64,000 bases of DNA from Calliopum simillimum (GCA_951812925.1 OX638370.1:2752001-2816000); one strand, 5' to 3'; positions 22,278 through 32,225 are shown, counted from the first letter of the stretch. Notes: generated from the sequence alone by a model not told the origin. Translations and numbers: made by a program.

Positions 22278-22759
22278 AATATTTTTATTTGGTTTTTTTA
22301 TTATTTATAATTTTTTTTTTTCAATTGAAATTGAAATTGATAAAGTTTCAAATAAATGAATTTGTTCACTCTTAAATGTAAACATGTATTTTTAGTTTGT
22401 ATATCAGTTCCACTCTGACATCTCATAGCAATGCTAAAAGCTTGAGTAGCAACGCCCACTTTAATATCAGCCTAACGCGATAAAGCGTTACAATGCTAGA
22501 ACTGTAGCGTTATCGCGCTTTGGTATGTTATTTTGCAGCGCCGCAAACTCATTATTTTGAATGTTTTGTATGTTTCTAGTCGAAGTAGAACAGAAAAATT
22601 AAAGAACAGATATAATAGAGGTCTTAAAAAGAAAGCACGTATCATGCTTTGCTTAAAGAGCAGTACAAGCTTTGTTTTGTACACGTAGTTTAAGGAGTGT
22701 TTTCTGTTGAATTAGAACATGAAAATGAAAGAAAAGGTAGAAAAGCGGTAAATAGCTAC

Positions 22760-23145
22760 TGTTCAGTCCCGATGGCAATGCTTTTTTGTTATTATTTTTA
22801 TTTACTTGTCAGCAGATGGCGCTGTAAATTATATTTTTAATTTAAATAGTTGGTAGCTTAAATTTAATGATTTGACAAATTTTGGCTTTATATTAAAAAT
22901 GGTCACTTATTCCATGACGTTCAAGCTGGTAAGATCGCCATCCAAATAAAAATCAGATTCCTATTTTTTCCAAACTTTACATATATCTTTTATTTCATTT
23001 TTTACGGTCATATAAAACTTTAACCTCATTTTGAGCTTGAAGTTTTAGTGAATTTCAGAGACAATTGGTTTTCTTCCACTACTAGGCTACTGTCATCCAG
23101 ACTCTCTTGGTATTTCATCCATCCATTAAAGATCACTCATTTACA
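22760..23145 (+). repeat. 5' LTR of the BEL/Pao element
   Basis: Begins TGTTCAGTCCC and ends CATTTACA, with TG...CA ends, 386 bp. It has a TATA-like stretch (TTTATATTAAAAA near 22890) and an AATAAA at 22945-22950, consistent with promoter and polyadenylation functions. No difference from the 3' LTR was seen on direct comparison. Confidence 0.92.
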
Positions 23146-25244
23146 TTTGGTCCAATTCGAACCGGATCGACAGAAGATTTCTCCAACTGATCGCTCTCAG
23201 CAAGAAAAAGTCTCCAATCCAGTCTCTGCAGGTACGTTTGCATTATTTCGTTTAGTTCTTGAGAGATATTCCTTCCATGCACGTCGCGTAAGTTTTTTGT
23301 TTGTTAGCGCCGCAGTAAAAAACGTGGTTCGATACATCATAAAAACGCGAAAAAAATTGGTTTCGGTATAAAATTTTGTGTTCGGAAATCTAAAATTCGT
23401 ATTTAGGATAATATTCCCTCCGAAAAGTTAAAAAAAACGAACCTAAATTAGTAAAAAAACGGAAAAGTACATATAAAGTGGTTTCAGAAAAGCAAAAGTA
23501 GTTTCAGTGAAAAATATAGAAAAAATAGTTTAAAAATAGAAGGAAAGATACTTGCAAAGTAAAGAGATTTCAATCAAAAAGATCAAAAAGTTAGTGATAG
23601 TGCTTTTTTCTATAGAAAAATTTGATTCCAGAAGCATCGCATTTTTCCCGCCATTTTTTAAGCCAAAAAAAGAGGTAAATTCTTTTCCTTTGCTTATTTT
23701 ATTATATTGGTTTTACATACATATGTATTTACATATGTATTACATATAACGTTTCATTTTATTTTACATCAGTTTTTCACCACACTTATATGTACGTAAA
23801 TATATTAATGTTAAAAATTTAGCATTTCAACACACCCCCACTCACTGGAATATTTTTTCAAAAGATCTGTTGAGAAAATTTGGTGAGTAACGTTATTGTC
23901 TCTCACTAGATTCGTCAACATTTCCTTTTTTCCATTAGCCGAACATGCTAAACATATTCCATTGTGTTTCAGCAACTTTTGTTGAGTTGTTTATGAATAC
24001 AAACTAACAACTCTCCAGTTTTTGTTTCTACCTTTAATGTGTTCCAATTTATTAAAGTGTTCCTTACTTGACACTGCTAGAGAAAAAGGTCAATGAACCT
24101 TTTTTGGTTTGCATGCAATTTCGTTCTGCAATCTGCATGTTCCAAATTCCGGATTTTCCTATTTGAATTTAACATTATAAGAACAAATATTTTTCCTCAT
24201 AACTATTTTCGATACAGCAAAAGTGAAAAGATAAATTAAATCAAAAATCAAAATAAAATTAAGCGAGACAAATACTAAAAAAATTTGATAAGATTAATCT
24301 ACAAAATAAATAAATTTTTTTTGTGAAGATAATTTTGGTCTCCTTTTGCATGATAAAATTAAAGTGAAATCAATATTCAGCTTAAATTCCTTTTGTAAAA
24401 ACTTAGCGTTCAAAATAATATCGAAATTTCTCAAGTTAAAATATTATGTTATAAATTATTCTGCAATATTTAAAAATTCAGAATTTTTAATGTAACGCTG
24501 CATACGAGTTTGTTTTGCTGATAAAAGTGAGTCAAGGCTGAAATACGTCGAATATCGGTTTTTTTTCCTTCAAAAAAAACGAACTGAATTAAAACTATTT
24601 TCCTAAAATTTTGTTGTGTATCTTTGTATAACGCGAAGTTTTGTATCGTGCATTTCTGTGGCTTTGAGTGAGCATAATCAAAATACTTTTGATTGTGCTT
24701 ATTTTTTCCTAAGAATTTTAAATCGTATCCCAAAATTCTTTTTTTTCTTCTTCAAAAAATTGGGTTAATTTTATAAAAACGCGATTTCTTTAATTTGTTT
24801 AAAGGAAAAATTTATAATTTTTTTTTAAAAAAAAAAAGAAAATTTCTGGTCTTCATAAGTGATTATCGCTTTGAAGAATTTCGAAGATTTAAATTTATTT
24901 TCAACTCAGTTCTCGGTAGTTTGTGGACCATTCAAGCTCGTAATTCTTTAACCAATTTGACGGGACAGTTCACATTGGAGTTTTCTTTATTTTGTTTAAA
25001 AGGCATTTCGCTTAGCTCATAACTTCTCAGAATTCTCTTGGTTTATCTACATATATCAATAAGTAGATTAGTCGCCTTTTATTGAATCCTTTCCATAGCT
25101 TTGATAATCATTTTGCATTCTTTTTGATACAGCTCTTTTCCAACGTCTTATATCCTTTATTTGGTTTGTGAGATCTACATAGAGTCGCTCTTTTTCCTTA
25201 TTTTTCGCTCCAATTGTTTTTTTTTCGTTTCTACGATTGTCGAA
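23146..25244 (+). promoter_or_regulatory. Long leader of the BEL/Pao element, with probable primer site and intron
   Basis: Directly after the 5' LTR comes TTTGGTCCAATTCGAACCGG, the position expected for a tRNA primer-binding site; I could not match it to a particular tRNA 3' end. A strong splice-donor match CAG|GTACGT lies at 23231/23232, with a second, GC|GTAAGT, near 23287. A splice-acceptor match, TTTTTGATACAG, ends at 25133. The stretch 23146-23231 and the stretch 25134-25244 contain no ATG, while the ~1.9 kb between contains many, so removal of that intron would leave the gag ATG as the first start codon after the LTR. Otherwise the leader is A/T-rich and non-coding. Confidence 0.55.
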
Positions 25245-28200
25245 ATGTCCTCTTTAGAAACGTTCATTTTGATGTCTGATAGACTAGTTGAATTCGAAAA
25301 TAACTTCAACCAACTCACAGCGCAGGATTTTTCCATTCACTCACTAGAAGTTCACAAGGATGAAGTTCGATCGCTCTGGGATCAAGCAAAATCTGCGTAC
25401 AATGTAACCTTACGTGAGTTTTCTGCAACAAAAGCTGGAACCGAGGGAGATGACGCTGATGAGACTGATCTGGAGTCAATAAAGTCTAAGTACCGCAATA
25501 CCTATCTTGCGTATGTTCGTTGCGTTGGAAAAATCGGTGAGCTTATCCAAGGGCTCACTTTGGTAACCAACCCGCACATAGAGGCCAGACCCCTTGACTT
25601 CCAAGGAAGTAACTTTCGATTACCACCATGTGATATGGAACTTTTTAATGGAGACTATTTATCTTGGCCGTCTTTCCGAGATATGTTTACAGCTATATAC
25701 ATTAACAACTCCAGATTGAGCCCAGTAGAAAAATTATTTCATCTAAATCAGAAAACGCGTGGCGAAGCACGAGACATCGTAAGGAAAGCCCCTTTGACCA
25801 ACGAAGGTTTTGGTTTAGCTTGGACGAATCTTAAAGATAGATTTGAGAACAAAAGAATTCTTGTTAACAGCCAATTAAGGATTCTTTTTAGCCTTAGTCC
25901 AGTCACATCCGAATGTGGTACTGCCCTCAAAAAGCTCCAGCGTGATATACAAGGGTGTATATCCGCTCTTAAACTATACAATATAGAAATTCAAAATTGG
26001 GATCCTATTTTTATTTTTCTTTGCTCTAGTCGCCTTCCAGATGCGACGCTGGCACTCTGGGAGCAGTCCCTTAAAAGCAAAACTACAATTCCAACTTGGG
26101 AAGAACTAGATAATTTCCTGACTAGTAGGTACCAAACTCTCGAGACTGTTTCAGATATTAAAAGTTCAGTCAGCTCCAAGGCTGTTAATAACAAGTCTAG
26201 TTGTTCAAATTCCAATTCAAATACTAGCAACACAAATCGTAATTCATCGCGTAAAGTTAACACATACCATACTAACATGGCAAGTCCTAAATGTAACATA
26301 TGCATGAAAGAACAGCATACCATTCGAAATTGTCCACAGTTCTTACGAATGAGTACAAATGAACGATTAGCTTCTATTAAAAAGTTAGGCCTGTGTATTA
26401 ATTGCTTTGCCCGATCGCACTCTGTAAAAGAATGCAAAAGTTTGCACAACTGCTTCAAGTGTAGTAAGAGGCATAACACTTTTTTACACCATGAGTCCAA
26501 TTCATTGAATAATTCTCAATCTCCTCAAAGTTCGAATACTCAAAGGTCTCATGCTACTCAATTACAGTCCACTGAATCCCCCAATCTTCCAGATACCGTG
26601 CAAACTTGCTTCGCATCTAGTTCGAAGAGAATTCTTTTGGGTACAGTAATTGTACAAATATGCCACTTAGGCATTTCATACGCTGCACGCGCACTTATTG
26701 ATTCCGGGTCTGAAGCAACGTTCATTTCCGAAAAGCTTTTCAAACGCTTAAAGCTACCATATAGATCCGTGCAAGCTCAAATTTCAGGCTTGAATAATAC
26801 TGTTTCGGCTAAAGCACAGAAAGTTTCTTCATTCGTGTTGCGGTCCCCTAATGATGCAGCAATCCAAATTGAGACATCTGCTCTAGTTATTCCCCAGCTT
26901 ACTGATAATCTTCCTACACACACCGTCGATTCTGCAATCATAGAAAAACTTCCTAACATAACTCTTGCCGATGTAGAATTTTATAGGAGCTCACCAATCG
27001 ATATTTTAATCGGTGGTGATCTACTTCCAGTGGTTTTGCTTGACGGCATTAAACGCAATATTTGCGGCTCTTTAGTTGCACAAGAAACCATTTTTGGGTG
27101 GATCTTAACAGGTCCAATTACAAACGCTAAAGTATCTTCTTTAGCTACATGTGTTTCATTCTTCAATGAAGTTACGCTAGATTCAGATATTTGCCGTTTT
27201 TGGGAGGTGGAGGATCTTCCCAAAAAACATATGGCAACACCATCCGAGAGTTTTTGCGAAGATTTGTTTGTAAAAACAACAAAAAGAAATGAAGATGGAC
27301 GATATGTAGTTTCACTTCCATTCAAAGAAGGCTATCCACAAAATATCAATATTGGTCATTCCCGTGCAATTGCCAATGCACAATTTTTAAGGAATGAAAT
27401 CCGCCTCAGCAAAACCCCGGAGTTCAAGACTCAATATGATGATGTAATCCGAGAATACATCGATTTAGGTCACATGAAAGCGGTTTCCCCTCCTATTTAT
27501 TCCCATTTTCCAAATAATTACTACATGCCACATCATGCAGTTACTAAGCCCGAAAGTACCACTACGAAAATTCGAGTAGTTTTTAATGCTTCATGTCCTG
27601 CCTCTAATGGGGTAAGTCTAAATGATATTTTGCATGTAGGCCCAGTGTTACAATCTGATTTAACACTGTTAATATTGAAATGGCGCTTCTATCGCTTCGT
27701 TTTTAACAGCGATATCCAAAAAATGTATCGACAGATTCTTGTGGACCCCAGCCATACTCCATTTCAAAGAATTCTTTTTCGAAATTCACCTCAAGGTAAT
27801 ATCCAAGATTTTGAGCTCCTTTCTGTAACATTCGGTGTTAACTGCGCTCCATATTTGGCCATCCGTACACTATTGCAGTTAGCAGAAGATGTTCAGGAAA
27901 TTTATCCTTTAGCCAGCAACATTTTACGTAATTCCATGTACGTTGATGATGCGTTGGCAGGTAGTCATGATTTGTCCTCCTCTATTCAAGCAAGGGATGA
28001 GCTGATTGCCGCACTCGCATCTGCAGGTTTTTCACTGCGGAAATGGACGTCAAATTCTCAAGATATTCTCAACGGGCTTCCACGTGAACATTTGCTTACT
28101 GAAGATTTTCTTCAACTTGCTGATTGTAGCAATGCTAAGACTTTAGGCGTAAAATGGAATGCTAAGTCAGACGAGTTTTATTTTTCCACAAAGGCTCTTG

Positions 28201-30500
28201 AGCATAAGGCGACCTTTACTAAACGTGAAGTCCTATCACAAATTTCAAAATTGTTCGATCCCGCTGGCTGGTTGGCACCCTGCATCGTTTTGGCAAAAAT
28301 CCTTATGCAGCAGATATGGCTATCAAAAATTGGCTGGGACGAAAATTTGACTCAAAACTGTTTGCAAACTTGGCATCAATTTCTTGATAGTTACACGCAC
28401 ATAAGTCGTATAAAAATCCCTCGATGGGTCCATTTCTCTCCTGAGTCTGACATTGAATTTCACGCCTTCTGTGATGCGTCAGAGAAAGCTTATGCTGCCA
28501 CGATATACGTTCGTATTCGCACGACATCAGATTCTGTTCACACTTATTTACTGGCTGCCAAAACAAAGGTGGCACCAGTGAAAACTATATCCATTCCAAG
28601 GCTTGAGCTATGTGGAGCTGTGCTGTTAGCGGAAATGGTTGATGCCGTAGTTCCGCTCCTCGAAATCGAAAAATATAAAATTTACTTCTGGACAGATTCA
28701 ACCATAGTACTCGCTTGGTTACAAAAACCGCCATGTCAATGGCAAACATTCGTGGCAAATCGAGTATCGAAGATTGTACAGCTTGTTGGTATAGAAAATT
28801 GGTTTCATGTTAATTCTAAGGCTAATCCAGCCGACCTTGGTAGTCGAGGCCTTTTGCCCCAAGAGCTAGTGGATAACGAACTCTGGTGGCACGGCCCGCA
28901 TTGGCTTAAACTTGATCCTATCCAGTGGCCAAGTTCTCGTGACTCTTCGGAACATGACACTGATATTGAGAAAAAGGCAATTAAATCGAATTTTACCTTT
29001 TTTGATAGCTTCGAAGATATCCTTGATCGATTTTCGTCATATGACAGGGCTATGAAAGTCATCGCATATGTCATTAGGTTTTTCCACCGCTCTCATCCTG
29101 TGCATCGGCAAAACTTTCGTTTTGATTCAGAGCTATTGACGAGTTCAGAAATAAAGGGCGCTCGAGATCGTCTTATACTTTTAATTCAAAAAGTGACGTT
29201 TCCGTCAGAGTATCATGCACTTTCAAACAAGAAACAAATTTCAAAACCTAGTCGATTACTAAACTTAAATCCTTTTGTTGATTCTGCTGGAATACTTCGA
29301 GTTTGTGGTCGACTTATTCACTCTCCTACATTATCCTATGATGAGCGGCATTCGATTATCCTACCCTACAATTGTGCATTGACTCGATTGTTAGTTCAAT
29401 TTACACATCGAAATTCACTTCACGGAGGCAATGAATTGGTCCTCAAACTTATACGTCTACAATTTTGGATACCTAGGATCAAAAATCTTATAAAATCAAC
29501 TATCCATAATTGTAAGATTTGCGTTGTTCAAAGAAAACAGATTCAAACTCAATTGATGGGGACTTTGCCACCAGAAAGGACAGTCCTATCTCGTCCATTT
29601 GAGCATACAGGCTTAGATTTTGCTGGGCCGTTTGAAATCAAAAACTTCACTGGTAGAGCCTGCTTGATTACCAAGGGTTATGTTTGTGTGTTCGTGTGTT
29701 ATTCTACAAAGGCTATACATTTAGAAGCGACTAGCACTCTCTCCACACCAGCCTTCCTCGCAGCCTTCAATCGTTTCGTTTCACGACGCGGCTGCCCTCT
29801 ACATTTATACTCCGATAACGGAAAAACATTTGTCGGAGCTTCGAAAGAGTTAGAGCGCCACTTCTTTCAAGCTTCACGTTCTGCAATCCTTTCGAATTTC
29901 CATCACCTTCACATAACATGGCATTTTATTCCTCCAGGTGCCCCACACATGGGTGGGCTATGGGAAGCTGGCGTCAAAAGCTTCAAGACGCATTTCAAAA
30001 AGGTTGCAGGGTCTTTTAAGTTTACTTTTGAGGAGCTATCGACAATATTAGCAAAAATTGAAGCATGCCTGAATTCAAGGCCGATCTCCACAATGTCTGA
30101 AAATCCAAATGACATTACAGCATTAACTCCTGGACATTTCCTAGTTGGTAGTCCACTTTTAGCTCCTATAGAACCGCAAATTCAACAGCAGCCTATATCC
30201 ATAATAAATAGATGGCAACGACTTACAGCAATACAACAACAACTGTGTTCTCGTTGGAAAGAGGAATATTTGAAGGAACTCCATAAGCGCAACAAATGGA
30301 GAACACCACAGGAAAATATAGGACTTGACTCGATTGTAGTAGTTCGTGATGAAAATCTCCCTCCAAACGAATGGCGTTTAGGTCGCGTTTGTAAGGTCTA
30401 TTGCGGAAAAGATAACTTAGTTCGGGTCGCGGATGTAATAACAGAGCGAGGTCCAATAACGCGTCCGATCGTCAAGCTCGTTCTCCTCCCTACAAACTAA
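25245..30500 (+). CDS. BEL/Pao gag-pol polyprotein
   Basis: A polyprotein of 1,751 residues from the ATG at 25245 (context GAAATGT). The frame is open 28 codons further upstream, but that extension reads as hydrophobic leader sequence. In order: gag of the DUF1759 type (about residues 130-280, LFNGDYLSWPSFRDMF); three zinc knuckles starting near 350 (CNICMKEQHTIRNC), 384 (CINCFARSHSVKEC) and 403 (CFKCSKRHNTFLHH); aspartic protease of the DUF1758 type with ALIDSGSEATFIS (Asp 486); reverse transcriptase with catalytic Asp 823 (DIQKMYRQ) and YVDD at 899-902; the A17-type connection region; RNase H (FCDASEKAY, Asp 1077; WTDSTIVLAW); integrase with an HHCC zinc site near 1387-1420 and catalytic Asp 1458, Asp 1524 and Glu 1574; and a C-terminal DUF5641-like domain (WRLGRVCKVYCG). 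All key catalytic residues are present and there is no frameshift, as expected for a recent, possibly active copy. It makes the particle proteins and the enzymes for reverse transcription and integration. Confidence 0.95.
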   Translation: MSSLETFILMSDRLVEFENNFNQLTAQDFSIHSLEVHKDEVRSLWDQAKSAYNVTLREFSATKAGTEGDDADETDLESIKSKYRNTYLAYVRCVGKIGELIQGLTLVTNPHIEARPLDFQGSNFRLPPCDMELFNGDYLSWPSFRDMFTAIYINNSRLSPVEKLFHLNQKTRGEARDIVRKAPLTNEGFGLAWTNLKDRFENKRILVNSQLRILFSLSPVTSECGTALKKLQRDIQGCISALKLYNIEIQNWDPIFIFLCSSRLPDATLALWEQSLKSKTTIPTWEELDNFLTSRYQTLETVSDIKSSVSSKAVNNKSSCSNSNSNTSNTNRNSSRKVNTYHTNMASPKCNICMKEQHTIRNCPQFLRMSTNERLASIKKLGLCINCFARSHSVKECKSLHNCFKCSKRHNTFLHHESNSLNNSQSPQSSNTQRSHATQLQSTESPNLPDTVQTCFASSSKRILLGTVIVQICHLGISYAARALIDSGSEATFISEKLFKRLKLPYRSVQAQISGLNNTVSAKAQKVSSFVLRSPNDAAIQIETSALVIPQLTDNLPTHTVDSAIIEKLPNITLADVEFYRSSPIDILIGGDLLPVVLLDGIKRNICGSLVAQETIFGWILTGPITNAKVSSLATCVSFFNEVTLDSDICRFWEVEDLPKKHMATPSESFCEDLFVKTTKRNEDGRYVVSLPFKEGYPQNINIGHSRAIANAQFLRNEIRLSKTPEFKTQYDDVIREYIDLGHMKAVSPPIYSHFPNNYYMPHHAVTKPESTTTKIRVVFNASCPASNGVSLNDILHVGPVLQSDLTLLILKWRFYRFVFNSDIQKMYRQILVDPSHTPFQRILFRNSPQGNIQDFELLSVTFGVNCAPYLAIRTLLQLAEDVQEIYPLASNILRNSMYVDDALAGSHDLSSSIQARDELIAALASAGFSLRKWTSNSQDILNGLPREHLLTEDFLQLADCSNAKTLGVKWNAKSDEFYFSTKALEHKATFTKREVLSQISKLFDPAGWLAPCIVLAKILMQQIWLSKIGWDENLTQNCLQTWHQFLDSYTHISRIKIPRWVHFSPESDIEFHAFCDASEKAYAATIYVRIRTTSDSVHTYLLAAKTKVAPVKTISIPRLELCGAVLLAEMVDAVVPLLEIEKYKIYFWTDSTIVLAWLQKPPCQWQTFVANRVSKIVQLVGIENWFHVNSKANPADLGSRGLLPQELVDNELWWHGPHWLKLDPIQWPSSRDSSEHDTDIEKKAIKSNFTFFDSFEDILDRFSSYDRAMKVIAYVIRFFHRSHPVHRQNFRFDSELLTSSEIKGARDRLILLIQKVTFPSEYHALSNKKQISKPSRLLNLNPFVDSAGILRVCGRLIHSPTLSYDERHSIILPYNCALTRLLVQFTHRNSLHGGNELVLKLIRLQFWIPRIKNLIKSTIHNCKICVVQRKQIQTQLMGTLPPERTVLSRPFEHTGLDFAGPFEIKNFTGRACLITKGYVCVFVCYSTKAIHLEATSTLSTPAFLAAFNRFVSRRGCPLHLYSDNGKTFVGASKELERHFFQASRSAILSNFHHLHITWHFIPPGAPHMGGLWEAGVKSFKTHFKKVAGSFKFTFEELSTILAKIEACLNSRPISTMSENPNDITALTPGHFLVGSPLLAPIEPQIQQQPISIINRWQRLTAIQQQLCSRWKEEYLKELHKRNKWRTPQENIGLDSIVVVRDENLPPNEWRLGRVCKVYCGKDNLVRVADVITERGPITRPIVKLVLLPTN

Positions 30501-30547
30501 TTTTTAATCCCTCTCAAATCTTTCTTCGCCTTTCATTGTTTATTCCT

Positions 30548-30561
30548 TTTACAGTCTAATC
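30548..30561 (+). promoter_or_regulatory. Splice-acceptor-like site just before the second ORF
   Basis: The 61-bp gap after the gag-pol stop is pyrimidine-rich and ends TTTATTCCTTTTACAG (AG at 30553-30554), seven bases before the ATG at 30562. This is a good match to a polypyrimidine tract plus 3' splice site. It would let the second ORF be translated from a spliced subgenomic RNA using a donor in the leader. Splicing is inferred, not shown. Confidence 0.5.
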
Positions 30562-31413
30562 ATGCCACGTTTCATAAAAAACAGAGCAGCTTCTCGTAGT
30601 CAAATTCAGGAACGATTAACTATCGTCCGTGATCCAGCAAGAAGCAGGAACAAATTTGCTTGTCGTATCTGTCACAAGCATCATGCCTTGAGAGTGTGCC
30701 CAACATTCATAGAAATGAATACCGAGCAGCGAATGCGCGCGGTTCTACTACATAAGTACTGCTCAAACTGCCTAGCGCATCAGCATTCCGGTAATACTTG
30801 TCGTAGCAATCAAGGCTGCCATCATTGCAAGCAATCTCACCATACTATGCTGCATATGCACGAACGGTTACATACAAAGAATTCGCTGATTGCACCAAGC
30901 TCCACTTCGTTACAGCCAGTAAACATTGCTTCCATTATAGCGCAACATGCAATAGTTTTGTTTCCAACAGCGCTGGTCCGAATTCAAACTGGTGCGAAAT
31001 TGCACTTTGCAAGAGCACTTCTGGATCCTTGTATAGCAGTTAGCCGCATATCCAGCGATTTAGTTAAAGATTTATGCGTTCCAACTACAGAGATCAATAA
31101 TGATCGAGTATGTTCCGTGGTCATCCGAGCACATTCTAATCTTCACATGAAACTTGAGGTCACTTTCCAAGTGCTCAATAGAATATCCCTTAAAACACCG
31201 TCCAAATCGTTGGACGCCAAAATTAAACAAAATTTCTCCAATAGCATATTAGCCGATCCTAATTTTGACCGTTGCGCTCCAGTACAACTGGTTTTGGGTG
31301 CTGATGTTTATCCAAAAACAATTTTATCTGGGGCAATTCCAAGTTCTGGTGGTCTTCCGCTAGCCCAAAATACCGTCTTCGGATGGGTTCTTTCGGGATC
31401 TTGCTCCACATAG
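30562..31413 (+). CDS. Second BEL/Pao ORF: zinc-knuckle plus inactive protease-like protein
   Basis: A 283-residue protein starting 61 bp after the gag-pol stop, in the place where envelope genes occur in other LTR elements. It has no signal peptide or membrane segment, so it is not an envelope protein. The N-terminus is basic. Zinc knuckles follow at residue 34 (CRICHKHHALRVC, one residue shorter than canonical), then CSNCLAHQHSGNTC and CHHCKQSHHTMLH. Next comes a retropepsin-like DUF1758 region: ALLDPCIAVSRIS at Asp 155 aligns with ALIDSGSEATFIS of gag-pol, and it ends QLVLGADVY...FGWVLSGS, aligning with LIGGDLL...FGWILTGP. The catalytic DSG has become DPC, so protease activity is probably lost. 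It is therefore a diverged partial paralogue of gag-pol residues ~350-640. A nucleic-acid-binding or regulatory role is plausible inference only. Confidence 0.85.
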   Translation: MPRFIKNRAASRSQIQERLTIVRDPARSRNKFACRICHKHHALRVCPTFIEMNTEQRMRAVLLHKYCSNCLAHQHSGNTCRSNQGCHHCKQSHHTMLHMHERLHTKNSLIAPSSTSLQPVNIASIIAQHAIVLFPTALVRIQTGAKLHFARALLDPCIAVSRISSDLVKDLCVPTTEINNDRVCSVVIRAHSNLHMKLEVTFQVLNRISLKTPSKSLDAKIKQNFSNSILADPNFDRCAPVQLVLGADVYPKTILSGAIPSSGGLPLAQNTVFGWVLSGSCST

Positions 31414-31680
31414 GGTCGTTATAATAAATACAAAAAAAAATATAAAAAACAAACAAATCGCGTTGAATAAAAATATTTCTCTCAAGAATTGAATCCTATT
31501 TAGAAATGCAAACGTAGCCTTTTTAACGTTAAAATAGTTTTAAGATATTTTGAATTACAAACAATATTTTATACTTGCATAAAAAAGAAAACAAATGAAT
31601 TTAAAATATGAATTAATCATTCCTTAGACTTAAATTATTTACTGCATTTTCTTGCAGCAATACTGCAAGGCGGGCGGCGA

Positions 31681-32066
31681 TGTTCAGTCCCGATGGCAAT
31701 GCTTTTTTGTTATTATTTTTATTTACTTGTCAGCAGATGGCGCTGTAAATTATATTTTTAATTTAAATAGTTGGTAGCTTAAATTTAATGATTTGACAAA
31801 TTTTGGCTTTATATTAAAAATGGTCACTTATTCCATGACGTTCAAGCTGGTAAGATCGCCATCCAAATAAAAATCAGATTCCTATTTTTTCCAAACTTTA
31901 CATATATCTTTTATTTCATTTTTTACGGTCATATAAAACTTTAACCTCATTTTGAGCTTGAAGTTTTAGTGAATTTCAGAGACAATTGGTTTTCTTCCAC
32001 TACTAGGCTACTGTCATCCAGACTCTCTTGGTATTTCATCCATCCATTAAAGATCACTCATTTACA
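31681..32066 (+). repeat. 3' LTR of the BEL/Pao element
   Basis: 386 bp, TGTTCAGTCCC to CATTTACA, matching the 5' LTR without a difference that I could find. AATAAA lies at 31866-31871. It is followed by GCTAC, the second copy of the target duplication. Confidence 0.92.
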
Positions 32067-32225
32067 GCTACTTTTGCATCATTTATAACATTTTTATTTT
32101 TATTTCACAATCGCATTCTTTGTTCAAAGCGCACACCAGTTGCTATACGCAACTTGATCTTCACCACGCTTTGCTTTGAGCGCAACTTTGCTCAAAGCGC
32201 GCATTCGGATCGCAACCTAAGCGGG

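Larger units (their letters stand above)
19260..22472 (-). mobile_element. PIF/Harbinger element with TAA target duplication, interrupted by a LINE
   Basis: The left end GGCTGTTATCAGAGTGG and right end CCACTTTAATATCAGCC are inverted repeats, bordered by TAA at 19257-19259 and TAA at 22473-22475. The TWA-type 3-bp duplication and the transposase fragment at 22035-22277 both point to PIF/Harbinger. A further inverted pair (GATGTCAGAGTG near 19362 and CACTCTGACATC near 22409) lies inside the ends. The uninterrupted MITE copy at 45.4 kb joins AAAAAATGGC directly to AACGCGAT, matching the expected empty site. Confidence 0.75.
22760..32066 (+). mobile_element. Complete BEL/Pao LTR retrotransposon
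   Basis: A 9,307-bp element with 386-bp LTRs that look identical base for base, flanked by the 5-bp target duplication GCTAC (22755-22759 and 32067-32071). Order: 5' LTR, ~2.1-kb leader, gag-pol polyprotein (25245-30500), a second ORF (30562-31413), purine-rich AAGGCGGGCGGCGA just before the 3' LTR as a possible polypurine tract, 3' LTR. Identical LTRs mean a recent insertion. The gag-pol frame is unbroken, so the copy may be functional. It sits inside an older MITE. Confidence 0.93.
19080..32225. mobile_element. Old GAGCAAAGTTGCG-type MITE, split by three later insertions
   Basis: The left part (19080-19259) has two tandem units carrying GCTCGCTTTRAGCAA-like sequence. The middle part (22473-22759) contains AACGCGATAAAGCGTTACAA and TGCTAGAACTGTAGCGTTAT. 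The right part (32072-32225) contains GCTTTGCTTTGAGCGCAACT followed by TTGCTCAAAGCGC. The same order without interruption is found at 45352-45782. The gaps are filled by the Harbinger element with its LINE and by the BEL/Pao element. The outer limits are approximate. Confidence 0.6.

Noticed and set aside
23048..23371. 107-codon frame starting in the 5' LTR
   Set aside because: Begins at GTG, spans LTR, primer site and the putative donor, and has no domain; it is leader sequence.
25748..30456. Minus-strand frames of 60-169 codons opposite gag-pol
   Set aside because: Shadows of the gag-pol frame with no domains.
30562..31413. Envelope gene of an endogenous retrovirus
   Set aside because: Position fits, but the protein has no signal peptide, membrane segment or glycoprotein features; it aligns with gag zinc knuckles and protease instead.
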